From: an uncultured Flavobacteriales bacterium
GTDB lineage: Bacteria > Bacteroidota > Bacteroidia > CAIKAF01
NCBI GenBank assembly: GCA_903825395.1
Contig: CAIKAF010000026.1
Span: forward strand, 18,524 to 82,523
Direction: 5' to 3'
DNA: 64,000 nucleotides
A program made the translations under genes and the position numbers. The notes under the pieces are model-generated. The model was not told the DNA's origin, ran no database searches, and saw only the letters and a list, made by a program, of their open reading frames with translations. This document shows positions 28,152 to 36,584 of this stretch, one piece after another; positions within the stretch are counted from its first letter, which is position 1, and every line of letters begins with the position of its first letter.

Positions 28152-30083
28152 ATGAATCAACCCAAGGTGTTCCCATATCAAATCTCTTCCATGGAAGAGT
28201 ACCATGTGGCATGGCAGGAGGCTGCCGCTAATCCCGAGGGCTTTTGGGCCGATGTGGCATCTCATTTTCAATGGATGCACCCCTGGGAAAAGGTCTTGGA
28301 TGCTGATTTTATTACGGCCAAAATTTCATGGTTTGCCGGAGCCAAACTGAACATCACCGAAAATGCACTTGACCGGCATGTCAAAACACAGGCACAGGCT
28401 CCGGCCCTGATTTGGGAACCCAACAATCCTGCAGAACAGATAAGGACTTTTTCTTATGCCGAACTGCTGGCACAGGTTGAGCGAACGGCGGGAATGCTTC
28501 GAAGGCTAGGAATTAAAAAAGGAGATACAGTAGGGATTTACCTGCCCATGGTTCCTGAACTGGTGTTTTCCGTCTTGGCTTGCGCCCGGATTGGAGCCAT
28601 TCACTCGGTTGTTTTCGGCGGCTTTTCAGCTCAGGCCTTGGCCGACCGGTTGAACGATGCCGCTTGCACACTTGTTATTACTGCCGATGAAGGATTAAGG
28701 GGGGCAAAAAAGATTCCCTTGAAGGCCATCGTAGATGAAGCACTAATTCAGGTGCCAACCGTAAAAACGGTGCTGATGCTGGCTCGAACCGGAGCAGAGG
28801 TCAGCCTACAGCCCAACCGAGATTTAACATGGGAAGAGGCCTGGCAGCATCCCGATAATACCAAAAATACGGCTCCAGAGGCCATGGATTCGGAAGATCC
28901 ATTGTTCATTCTGTACACTTCGGGCTCAACAGGCAAGCCCAAAGGAGTGGTCCACACCACCGCCGGTTATATGGTATGGACGGCCTATACCTTTGTCAAT
29001 GCCTTTCAATATAGGCCCGGAGAACTGCATTTTTGCACTGCCGACATCGGTTGGATCACCGGGCACTCCTATTTGGTGTATGGGCCTTTGTTAGCCGGGG
29101 CCTGCAGTTTAATGTATGAAGGACTTCCCAATTGGCCTACCGAATCCCGCTGCTGGGAACTGATTGAAAAACATCGGGTGAATATTTTTTATACTGCGCC
29201 TACCGCTTTGCGTTCCCTAATGGCCGAAAACAAAGAGGCCCCTCTGGGCTTTGAAATGCCAACTTTACGGGTGTTGGGCTCGGTGGGTGAACCCATCAAT
29301 GCCGAAGCCTGGCATTGGTTTAAACAGGCTGTAGGGAAAAACCGATGCCCCTTGACCGATACCTGGTGGCAAACGGAAACCGGAGGAATCATGATTGCCT
29401 CTCTTGCCGGATTGACTCCAGAACAGCCAACCTATGCCGGTTTGCCCATGCCGGGCATTGTTCCAGTTTTGATGGACGCACAGGGAAGAGCAATTCAGGA
29501 AACCCAAGCGGAAGGGAACCTGTGCCTGGCTCAACCCTGGCCGGGAATGATGCGTACCGTTTACGGAGACCACGACCGAATGCGAACGACCTATTTTACC
29601 GCCTACCCCGGTACTTACTTTACGGGAGATGGTTGCCTGAGGTCGGCCCAAGGCATGTATAGAATTACCGGCAGAGTGGATGATGTTTTAAACGTTTCAG
29701 GACACCGATTGGGAACGGCTGAACTTGAAAATGCCATCAACCACCATCCTCAGGTGAGCGAAAGTGCGGTGGTAGGATATCCGCATCCCATTAAAGGTCA
29801 AGGTATTTGTGCCTATGTGGTGATCAACCAAAGCCAGGGGGAGCAAACACAGATTCAAAATCAATTGGTGAACACCGTGCTTCAGCACATTGGCCCCATA
29901 GCGAAGCCCGACATTTGGGTTCTTGTATCGGGACTTCCAAAAACCCGAAGTGGGAAAATCATGCGGCGCATCTTGCGCAAAATAGCAGAGCATCAATCGG
30001 AATCCATAGGAGATGTAAGTACACTTCTGAATCCTGAAATCGTACCTGCAATAGAAAAGGCCTTTCAACGGGCAATCGGCTAA
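28152..30083 (+). CDS. acs: Acetyl-CoA synthetase
   Basis: LFILYTSGSTGKPKGVVHTTAGYMVWTA, DTWWQTETGG, RTRSGKIMRRILRKIA-like KTRSGKIMRRILRKIA. Confidence 0.95.
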   Translation: MNQPKVFPYQISSMEEYHVAWQEAAANPEGFWADVASHFQWMHPWEKVLDADFITAKISWFAGAKLNITENALDRHVKTQAQAPALIWEPNNPAEQIRTFSYAELLAQVERTAGMLRRLGIKKGDTVGIYLPMVPELVFSVLACARIGAIHSVVFGGFSAQALADRLNDAACTLVITADEGLRGAKKIPLKAIVDEALIQVPTVKTVLMLARTGAEVSLQPNRDLTWEEAWQHPDNTKNTAPEAMDSEDPLFILYTSGSTGKPKGVVHTTAGYMVWTAYTFVNAFQYRPGELHFCTADIGWITGHSYLVYGPLLAGACSLMYEGLPNWPTESRCWELIEKHRVNIFYTAPTALRSLMAENKEAPLGFEMPTLRVLGSVGEPINAEAWHWFKQAVGKNRCPLTDTWWQTETGGIMIASLAGLTPEQPTYAGLPMPGIVPVLMDAQGRAIQETQAEGNLCLAQPWPGMMRTVYGDHDRMRTTYFTAYPGTYFTGDGCLRSAQGMYRITGRVDDVLNVSGHRLGTAELENAINHHPQVSESAVVGYPHPIKGQGICAYVVINQSQGEQTQIQNQLVNTVLQHIGPIAKPDIWVLVSGLPKTRSGKIMRRILRKIAEHQSESIGDVSTLLNPEIVPAIEKAFQRAIG

Positions 30084-30847
30084 AATGCCGTTGAGGTATT
30101 TAGCACCAAATTAGGGTTGAAGCGTTTATTCTCGCCCTGACGCACATATCCCAACTGGTTCGTAAACATGGCAGTTTGGCCCACGTAAAATGCCGGTGGA
30201 TTGTAATGGGTATGCCCAAAGGCCCAAAACGCAGGAGAGTGGAGTTCAATCAGGCTGCGCAATTCAGTGCCAAATGCTTGGTTGATGGGGTCATTTTGGA
30301 ACTGAGGATTGTACTGCTTAAACGTAGGCGCGTGGTGGGTAATGACAGCGCTTTTGCGTCCTTTCTGTTCCAATTCCAACTCTAAAAATCGCATGTCGCT
30401 GCGGTGCATGGCCGTGTACTGCTCTGGAGTCAAAGCTTGTATGCCATACTGAATGACATGAAAATCAGAAAGCCGTTGTTGAATCAGGTTTCGGTATTTG
30501 GGTTGAATATTTGACCACAGGGTGCACAACAGAACATCGATGTCGTCCAGTTCCAATTTAAATTGATTGCATAGGTGAACATTAGATCGGATAGACTCGA
30601 AAAAAGCACCGCTGCGCCGACTGGCATCGTCAAAATAGTATTCGTGGTTGCCTGGAATCCAGTACACCTGTTCAAAGGCATCAGAAATGGAATCAAGGAA
30701 CCAATTGAAATTGGAGAACTGAGGGAAGGGGAGAATGTCACCGCCTAGAATTAATATAGGGGCTTGAGCCTGAAGGGGATGTTGGCGCAGCAACTGGGCG
30801 TTTTCCGGAAATTCAAGATGTAAATCAGAGCAGAACTGAAGCAGCAT
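30080..30847 (-). CDS. Metallophosphoesterase
   Basis: FCSDLHLEF, GGDILPF, PGNHEYY, THHAPT, FGHTHYN. Confidence 0.88.
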   Translation of the reverse strand: MLLQFCSDLHLEFPENAQLLRQHPLQAQAPILILGGDILPFPQFSNFNWFLDSISDAFEQVYWIPGNHEYYFDDASRRSGAFFESIRSNVHLCNQFKLELDDIDVLLCTLWSNIQPKYRNLIQQRLSDFHVIQYGIQALTPEQYTAMHRSDMRFLELELEQKGRKSAVITHHAPTFKQYNPQFQNDPINQAFGTELRSLIELHSPAFWAFGHTHYNPPAFYVGQTAMFTNQLGYVRQGENKRFNPNLVLNTSTAF

Positions 30848-30851
30848 GCTT

Positions 30852-30859
30852 CAAAGGTA
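30852..30859 (-). promoter_or_regulatory. TACCTTTG-N4-ATG motif (metallophosphoesterase)
   Basis: Reverse complement TACCTTTG AAGC ATG. Confidence 0.6.
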
Positions 30860-30880
30860 CTGCGGCTTAGGCAACCTTTG

Positions 30881-30888
30881 TATCTTTG
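30881..30888 (+). promoter_or_regulatory. TATCTTTG -7-like element upstream of ion channel gene
   Basis: TAnnTTTG consensus. Confidence 0.5.
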
Positions 30889-30904
30889 AGCAAGTTATTT
30901 CTGC

Positions 30905-31231
30905 ATGTTTCGGCCTTTAAAGATATTTTTGACGCCTTTTTTGCACGATGCTGAATTGGCCATTTTATCGGTGTCCTTAATCATACTTGTTTCGGGGGGA
31001 ACGGTATTTTACCATTGGGAGGAGGGCTGGTCGTGGTTGGATAGCCTTTATTTTTGTTCTATGACCATGACTACAGTGGGTTATGGTGATTTATCTCCAA
31101 CCACAAGCATCAGTAAGATATTCACCATTGGTTATGCGGTCAGCAGCATTGGGCTTTTTATTGCCTTTGCTTCAAAAATCGCCGCCATTCACATTCGTGA
31201 AACCCTTCGGCAGCGGCAAAAAAGGAAGTAG
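30905..31231 (+). CDS. Two-TM potassium channel family protein
   Basis: MTMTTVGYGDLSPTT selectivity filter between hydrophobic segments. Confidence 0.88.
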   Translation: MFRPLKIFLTPFLHDAELAILSVSLIILVSGGTVFYHWEEGWSWLDSLYFCSMTMTTVGYGDLSPTTSISKIFTIGYAVSSIGLFIAFASKIAAIHIRETLRQRQKRK

Positions 31232-31308
31232 AAATTTTCCCCTAGCACCTTGAGTTTTATATTGTGTTAAATTATGTGCAGTGCGGAATGCAACCACCTT
31301 TTTAGAGT

Positions 31309-31316
31309 TACCTTTG
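31309..31316 (+). promoter_or_regulatory. TACCTTTG -7-like element
   Basis: Shared promoter/leader with 31680. Confidence 0.55.
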
Positions 31317-31336
31317 AATAAACTAAACCCTTTTTT

Positions 31337-31552
31337 ATGAAAAATGTAATTGTATTAGCCGTTTTTGCATCTGTGATTGCAATGGCTTCTTGTGGCAGTT
31401 CAGAAAAGTGCCTAACGTGCACTGGTATTGCCAGCGAGTTAAATGCTTGCGAAAATGATACCATTGTAACCAACAATGGTACTTGGGAGCAGTATGTTGC
31501 TGCCGCCAATTTCGGAGCTTCGTTTTTGGGCGAAAGCTGTTCAGAAAATTAA
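31337..31552 (+). CDS. Small Cys-containing lipoprotein
   Basis: MKNVIVLAVFASVIAMASC lipobox; own promoter-like box and terminator. Confidence 0.7.
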   Translation: MKNVIVLAVFASVIAMASCGSSEKCLTCTGIASELNACENDTIVTNNGTWEQYVAAANFGASFLGESCSEN

Positions 31553-31573
31553 ACGGAATTCTTCGGAGTAAGA

Positions 31574-31603
31574 GAAGGGGGCATTTGCCCCCTTTCTTGT
31601 TTT
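31574..31603 (+). terminator. Rho-independent terminator (AAGGGGGCATTTGCCCCCTTT)
   Basis: Perfect GC stem followed by T-rich run. Confidence 0.8.
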
Positions 31604-31657
31604 TATTTGAAAATCAACAAGTTGAAACCCCCATTTAGGGACTAATGTTAAAGGAAT

Positions 31658-31687
31658 TTTGCGGTTTAAACATTTGTTTTACCTTTG
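31658..31687 (+). promoter_or_regulatory. TTTG-N18-TACCTTTG promoter
   Basis: -33 TTTG at 31658-31661 and TACCTTTG at 31680-31687. Confidence 0.65.
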
Positions 31688-31712
31688 CCCTATTAACTAA
31701 AAACCCTTTTTT

Positions 31713-31985
31713 ATGAAAAAGTTTCTTGTAATGTCTGCCTTAGTTGGCGCTTTTGCTTTCACTTCTTGTGCTTCTTGCGACGAGACTCAAGCTGCTGAGG
31801 ACTTCACTGCTGCCGCAACTGCTTACTCAAATGCATTTGCAGGTATGGATTGTGCTGCTATCAATGCTGCTTGGGGAGATTACTCAACTGCTTTCAACAA
31901 CTTGTGCGATAGCCAAAAAGAAGGTACTGATTGGACTGCTATCGAGGCCGCTCATACAAGTGCTATTGAAGCTTTAGGTTGTTAA
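31713..31985 (+). CDS. Small Cys-containing lipoprotein
   Basis: MKKFLVMSALVGAFAFTSC lipobox. Confidence 0.75.
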   Translation: MKKFLVMSALVGAFAFTSCASCDETQAAEDFTAAATAYSNAFAGMDCAAINAAWGDYSTAFNNLCDSQKEGTDWTAIEAAHTSAIEALGC

Positions 31986-31999
31986 TTCTTACAATTCTA

Positions 32000-32027
32000 A
32001 AAAAAGGGGCTTCGGCCCCTTTTTTTG
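32000..32027 (+). terminator. Rho-independent terminator (AAAGGGGCTTCGGCCCCTTTTTTT)
   Basis: Stable stem-loop with T7 tract. Confidence 0.88.
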
Positions 32028-32099
32028 TGCCTTGACCTTAACTAGATTTTTTCTTTTTTATTCATCAAAATACTCTCTAACTTTCCCTCAAAAGGCATT

Positions 32100-33356
32100 A
32101 TGAAAATAAGGATGTGGCTTTTCAGCATGATTTTGTTTCTGGTTTTACCTGGACTTGTTCAAGGGCAGGCTCCTCAGCCAAGCGATCCCATTTGCCCCAT
32201 CCCGCTATATACCGGTAGTTTTTATAGTTCAGGGATTATGGAAGGACAGCAAGCACCTGATTTTACTATTTATAACTCCTCCAACCAGGCCTTTAATCTT
32301 ACATCGACCCTGCAACAAGGAACGCCGGTGTTGATCATCAACGGCTCATTAACCTGCCCGGTTTTTCGAAATAAAATTAATACCATCAATCAGGTTCAAG
32401 CTCAATATTCCAATGCGCTAACCACCCTCATTGTCCTTACTGTGGAAGCGCATCCTACTACCGTTTCTCCCTATTTTGGATATGTCAACCTGACCGGGCA
32501 AAATCAACAAGAAGGTATTTTATTTCCTCAGCCTCAAACCTATGGGCAGCGCCTGCAGCTTGCCGACACCCTGCAGCAGCGCTATTTTATTTCAGTCCCT
32601 GTTTATGTAGACTTACCTTGCAATCAATGGTGGAGCACCTATGGACCGGCTCCAAACAATGCGTATTTAATCCGACCCAATGGAGAGGTTTTTAGTAAGC
32701 ACGGTTGGTTTGATCGAGCTCCCGATCTAATTTTTTGCGATATAGACAGCCTGTTGGGAGTTCAATCTGGCCTGTGCCAGCCGAATCAAGGTGCGGGTAG
32801 TTTTCAAGCCAATGTCATCAATTCCAACAGCACTGGAATGCCGGGCTCAACCTTGTATAATTACGTAGATTTAGTGAATACCGGAACAGGTCCGGTAGAA
32901 ATTTTAATTATGACCTTAGAGCAGATTCTGCCTGATACTTCATGGAAAACAGCATATTGCGCCGATATTTGCTACAGCCCAGGTGTCGATTCTATAGTGG
33001 TTCAGATTGCTTCCGGAGACACCATGCACTACAGTTTGGATTATTTTACCGGCATCAATCCAGGTTTAGGACGCAGTAAAATCGGATTCCGCAACCAACA
33101 AAATAGTCAAAACAAGTTCTCATTTTGGCTAGAGGCCTCTACCTTTTCCAGTGGTCTTTCTTCGCCGCCTTCCAATTCAAAAGCCTTGAAAATAAAGGAA
33201 GGAAGTCGCTGGGCCTTGCTTCCAAGCGAGCAGGTTAGAGGAGTGTTTGACCTTCAAGGCCGGAGCTTGCCCAACCCAGTGTACGCGCCCACAAGCCCCG
33301 GATATTATTTCTTGCACACCAATCTGGGGCGCTATCGAGTTTTGGTTGGCGATTAG
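32100..33356 (+). CDS. Secreted thioredoxin-fold protein resembling iodothyronine deiodinase-like/redoxin domain; possible T9SS-like C-terminus
   Basis: GQQAPDFTIYN...PVLIINGSLTCPVFRNKINTINQVQAQY...VLTVEAHPT; C-terminal VRGVFDLQGRSL...GYYFLHTNLGRYRVLV. Confidence 0.6.
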   Translation: MKIRMWLFSMILFLVLPGLVQGQAPQPSDPICPIPLYTGSFYSSGIMEGQQAPDFTIYNSSNQAFNLTSTLQQGTPVLIINGSLTCPVFRNKINTINQVQAQYSNALTTLIVLTVEAHPTTVSPYFGYVNLTGQNQQEGILFPQPQTYGQRLQLADTLQQRYFISVPVYVDLPCNQWWSTYGPAPNNAYLIRPNGEVFSKHGWFDRAPDLIFCDIDSLLGVQSGLCQPNQGAGSFQANVINSNSTGMPGSTLYNYVDLVNTGTGPVEILIMTLEQILPDTSWKTAYCADICYSPGVDSIVVQIASGDTMHYSLDYFTGINPGLGRSKIGFRNQQNSQNKFSFWLEASTFSSGLSSPPSNSKALKIKEGSRWALLPSEQVRGVFDLQGRSLPNPVYAPTSPGYYFLHTNLGRYRVLVGD

Positions 33357-33405
33357 GGGCTTGGGGCATGGGGGGAAGGGCATGGGGCATCGGGCATCGG
33401 GCATC

Positions 33406-33427
33406 GGGCAAACACGTAGGTTTGCCC
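33406..33427. repeat. Hairpin GGGCAAAC-ACGTAG-GTTTGCCC preceded by (gcatcgg)n
   Basis: Perfect stem; same family as 5295. Confidence 0.85.
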
Positions 33428-33503
33428 CGGCCTCTCGACCGGCCTGGATGGCATGGGGCAAATAGCCCCGGCGTCTTGAAAGGCCTGGCTATGCCTCTTT
33501 TAA

Positions 33504-34289
33504 TTATTCCAAATTGAATTTCAAGAAAAAGGCGTTTGGCCCTAGGTATTTTAATCTTCGGATATATCCCCAGTCGGTAATCTGTTCTCCGCATGGATTT
33601 GAACTCACCATTTCCATGGCTTCCCGTTCTCGAACGGTCTTGATTTGTTTGAGGTGAAATTTAGAGGAAATCTCAAATGTATCCCTGCCGTCCGTGTACC
33701 TAACTAGATGATGGAATTTCAGTGGGCTTGTTTCCTGTTCATAGGTTTGAATAAGTCCTTCTTTATTTTCCTTCCATTCTAGAATACGGCATTGATCATG
33801 AATGGTGTTATGGATTCTTCCAGATTCAACGTTAACATATAACCCGGCCGGTACAACTTGCTCCACCATTTCTATTCGTTCAATCGATTCCATTGAACCA
33901 CTGCTGCTACTTATATTATCAATGCTACCGGCAGGTAAAACAGGTTTTGTTCTTGAACTAAGTACAAGAGCTTGCGATTGAGCTTGGCCCCAAACCCGAC
34001 CTTGATATAAAGGAAATGCCTGTCCATTGAGCACCCAAAATGAATGGTTTTTTAGAATAACCAAATCAGATTCAGAGTTGTTTTTGAACTGGAATTGAGC
34101 ATTTCCTCCATCTCCCCACAAATTATAAATCAATGAACATCGTTCATCCTGATAAACAAGCCCATCGGTCAGCTTCTCTGCTCGTTCAGCATCTATTGTA
34201 AAGAGCTGATAATAAGGCTCAAATGAACAACCTGAAAGAAAGCCAATTGAAGTTAAAAGCAATAAATATTGGATTGAAAATCTACTCAT
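33504..34289 (-). CDS. Hypothetical lipoprotein
   Basis: Start MSRFSIQYLLLLTSIGFLSGC (lipobox); the upstream ORF extension runs through hairpin repeats. Confidence 0.6.
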   Translation of the reverse strand: MSRFSIQYLLLLTSIGFLSGCSFEPYYQLFTIDAERAEKLTDGLVYQDERCSLIYNLWGDGGNAQFQFKNNSESDLVILKNHSFWVLNGQAFPLYQGRVWGQAQSQALVLSSRTKPVLPAGSIDNISSSSGSMESIERIEMVEQVVPAGLYVNVESGRIHNTIHDQCRILEWKENKEGLIQTYEQETSPLKFHHLVRYTDGRDTFEISSKFHLKQIKTVREREAMEMVSSNPCGEQITDWGYIRRLKYLGPNAFFLKFNLE

Positions 34290-34350
34290 AATCAAAAATA
34301 GGTAAAAGCAATAAAGCGCCAATTCTATTCCGGTTATTATTTTTCCACGT

Positions 34351-34374
34351 AGGAGCATACCTGTGTGTATGCTC
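34351..34374. repeat. Hairpin AGGAGCATAC-CTGTGT-GTATGCTCCT (divergent family member)
   Basis: Perfect stem with substituted bases on both sides. Confidence 0.75.
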
Positions 34375-34405
34375 CTGTCCAAGTGTATGCTCTTTGGCGT
34401 CGAAT

Positions 34406-34530
34406 GGGGCAAACCTTCGTGTTTGCCCCGGCGTCTTGAAAGGCCTGGATGGCTTGGGGGCAAACACGAAGGTTTGCCCCAGCGTCTTGAAAGGCCTGGA
34501 TGGCTTGGGGCAAACACGAAGGTTTGCCTC
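34406..34530. repeat. Three hairpins in ~50-bp tandem array (GGGGCAAAC...GTTTGCCCC + GGCGTCTTGAAAGGCCTGGATGGCTT)
   Basis: Hairpins at 34406-34429 (CTTCGT loop), 34457-34480 and 34507-34530 (ACGAAG loops). Confidence 0.92.
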
Positions 34531-34544
34531 GGCGTCTCGATATT

Positions 34545-36137
34545 CTATTTAGCTGCCTTGAGCCGTTTTACCAGCATGGCCAGCAAAAGCAAGCCCGATA
34601 TCCAAACTGAAAACCGCCCAAGCCAATCGCCATAAACCACATAGGGTGTAATGCTTTCATTCAGCTGAATCTGCCCTTTTATGGCCCCCTTCGTTTCATA
34701 GGCTAAGGTCTGTTGCACATCGCCCCGTTGATTTATAAAACAAGATATGCCGGTATTGGCAGAACGCGCCACCGACCGCCGGGTTTCAATGGCCCGTAAG
34801 CGGGCATAGGCCAACAGTTGACGGTGCCCGGGGGTGTTGCCCCACCAAGCATCGTTGGTAATAATGCCAAAATGAGTAGCCCCATTGCGCACAAATCGAG
34901 CGCAAAATTCGCCGAAAACAGATTCGTAACACACAATAGGAGCGGTTCGCAAATCTTCCCGCCCCGAATGCACCAAGACTGTCCGTTCTTCTTGGGTGCC
35001 CATATTCCCCATTAAGCCTCCAATGCTATTGAATAAAATGTGCTGTACAGGTTTTAACACCGATGCAAAGGGCAGCCGTTCCACGCCCGGAACCAGTTTG
35101 GATTTGTGGTAAAGCCCTTGACTGCCATCTGGATTCAACAGCAGCGCACTGTTGTGGTCGTCAATCCAGGCGCCCTGCGGACCCGGATTTGCGCTGAGCG
35201 GAACCGGATGCGTATTGGCCGGAAGCCATTCAATGTAGTACACTCCGGTTAACACCGCCGTATGTCCGTTTTTAGTTAAATTTCTAAATGAGGTTAAAGG
35301 TCCTTCCTCATAGCGTTGGTCGGCCCAAATGGGTTGGGGAATGGCCGTTTCAGGAAACAATATCAGGTCGGTACTGCCTCCGGCCGTTTGCTCGGCCAGG
35401 CGCGTCATTTCTGCAATTTGCTGAGCGGACGAGCCATTGAATTTTTCCCTGTAAGGGTCAACATTGGGTTGAATGCACACCATTTCGGCGGGCTTTCCCT
35501 GTTCGGAATAACTGAAATAGCGGATTAGGGAAAATGCCATGGGCAGCACAATCCAGGCCAAGGGTAGGGCCAGCTTTCTGGCGCTGGTTTTTCGGCCCTG
35601 CCTCCACCATTCCCAAGCCAGAATGTTGGCGACCAATACCCAGGCAGTTCCGCCCAAAACGCCTGTAATTTCATACCATTGCACCAAGGAATACCAGCCG
35701 GCAAAACCGTTGCCCAGCTGAAGCCAGGGCCAGGTCAAATCCCAATTCAAGTGCAGGTATTCAAAGCTCAGCCAGAATAACAGCAAGGCCAGATAGCCCC
35801 GTTGCCGCCCAAAACTTCGGCCCAGCTGCTCGGCCAACCACCAAACCACAGCCATAAATAGGGCATTAAATACAATGGCCATAATGGCTCCGCCGGCGGT
35901 GGAGTTCCAAATCCACCATGTAGTAAACGCATTGAAGCTCAGGAAGGTGGCCCAGCTGAGCATGAAAATCCGCAGTCCCTTGCGGGCCGCCGAATCGCTG
36001 CGCACCTGTTCATTAAGCCAGAGCAGGGGAACCAGGGCAAAAAACAGCAGAACGGGCAACCCGCGTTCCGGCCATGCCGCCGCCATCATCACCCCTGAAA
36101 TAAGCGGCAGCAGACCAATTAGAGCCTTTTTATTCAT
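34545..36137 (-). CDS. lnt: Apolipoprotein N-acyltransferase
   Basis: N-terminal TM region, LILFPETAIPQ, KSKLVPGVERLPF, VCYESVFGEF, ITNDAWWGNTPGHRQLLAYARLRAIETRRSVARSANTG. Confidence 0.95.
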   Translation of the reverse strand: MNKKALIGLLPLISGVMMAAAWPERGLPVLLFFALVPLLWLNEQVRSDSAARKGLRIFMLSWATFLSFNAFTTWWIWNSTAGGAIMAIVFNALFMAVVWWLAEQLGRSFGRQRGYLALLLFWLSFEYLHLNWDLTWPWLQLGNGFAGWYSLVQWYEITGVLGGTAWVLVANILAWEWWRQGRKTSARKLALPLAWIVLPMAFSLIRYFSYSEQGKPAEMVCIQPNVDPYREKFNGSSAQQIAEMTRLAEQTAGGSTDLILFPETAIPQPIWADQRYEEGPLTSFRNLTKNGHTAVLTGVYYIEWLPANTHPVPLSANPGPQGAWIDDHNSALLLNPDGSQGLYHKSKLVPGVERLPFASVLKPVQHILFNSIGGLMGNMGTQEERTVLVHSGREDLRTAPIVCYESVFGEFCARFVRNGATHFGIITNDAWWGNTPGHRQLLAYARLRAIETRRSVARSANTGISCFINQRGDVQQTLAYETKGAIKGQIQLNESITPYVVYGDWLGRFSVWISGLLLLAMLVKRLKAAK

Positions 36138-36141
36138 GGCT

Positions 36142-36149
36142 TAAAGGTA
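36142..36149 (-). promoter_or_regulatory. TACCTTTA-N4-ATG motif (lnt)
   Basis: Reverse complement TACCTTTA AGCC ATG. Confidence 0.5.
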
Positions 36150-36208
36150 GAAAATTGCTGGGCTTCACCGCCGATGTTTGGGTTAAGAAATGCAAGGGTT
36201 TATGGTTT

Positions 36209-36353
36209 GGGCGGCTGCGGGCTTTCAGCGGTAGTCCGCGGCCGGAAACACCGGGCCCAGCGGCTTTGCGTGGGCTCCCAAGGTCGCCTCCGCAGCACGC
36301 GGGCCCCGTGTTTCCGGCCTTGCGGGCAACCGGCTTCAATCCCTGCCGCAGCC
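36209..36353 (-). repeat. Structured intergenic element copy 6
   Basis: GGCGGCTGCGGGCTTTCAGCGGTAGTCCGCGGCCGGAAACACCGGGCCC...GGGCCCCGTGTTTCCGGCC...CTTCAATCCCTGCCGCAGCC. Confidence 0.93.
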
Positions 36354-36390
36354 ACCTCATGGCTTGCTCCCCCTTTTAAGCCAAAACGCC

Positions 36391-36537
36391 GCCGGCGGGC
36401 GGGATTGAACAAGGTTGCCCGCAAAGACGGTTGGGTTGCTGCCCATGCGCTGCGCAGGCGACCTTGGGAGCCCGCGTAAAGCCATTGGGCAGCCCCAACC
36501 GGCTGCGGACTACCTGTGAAAGCCCGATAACCCGCCC
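36391..36537 (+). repeat. Structured intergenic element copy 7 (inverted relative to copy 6)
   Basis: GGGCGGGATTGAACAAGGTTGCCCGCAAAGACGGTTGGGTTGCTGCCC...GGGCAGCCCCAACCGGCTGCGGAC...GTGAAAGCCCGATAACCCGCCC. Confidence 0.92.
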
Positions 36538-36584
36538 AAATCCCAATCCCAAACTGTATCTTTAGCCTCACTAATTCACCCGAT

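Noticed and set aside
32360-32375. Selenocysteine at the deiodinase-like active site
   Set aside because: The codon is TGC (Leu-Thr-Cys-Pro), not TGA; no SECIS-like signal needed.
34290-34517. N-terminal extension of the minus-strand ORF 33504-34517
   Set aside because: Encoded by tandem hairpin repeats; the lipoprotein signal peptide begins at MSRFSIQYLLLLTSIGFLSGC (34289).
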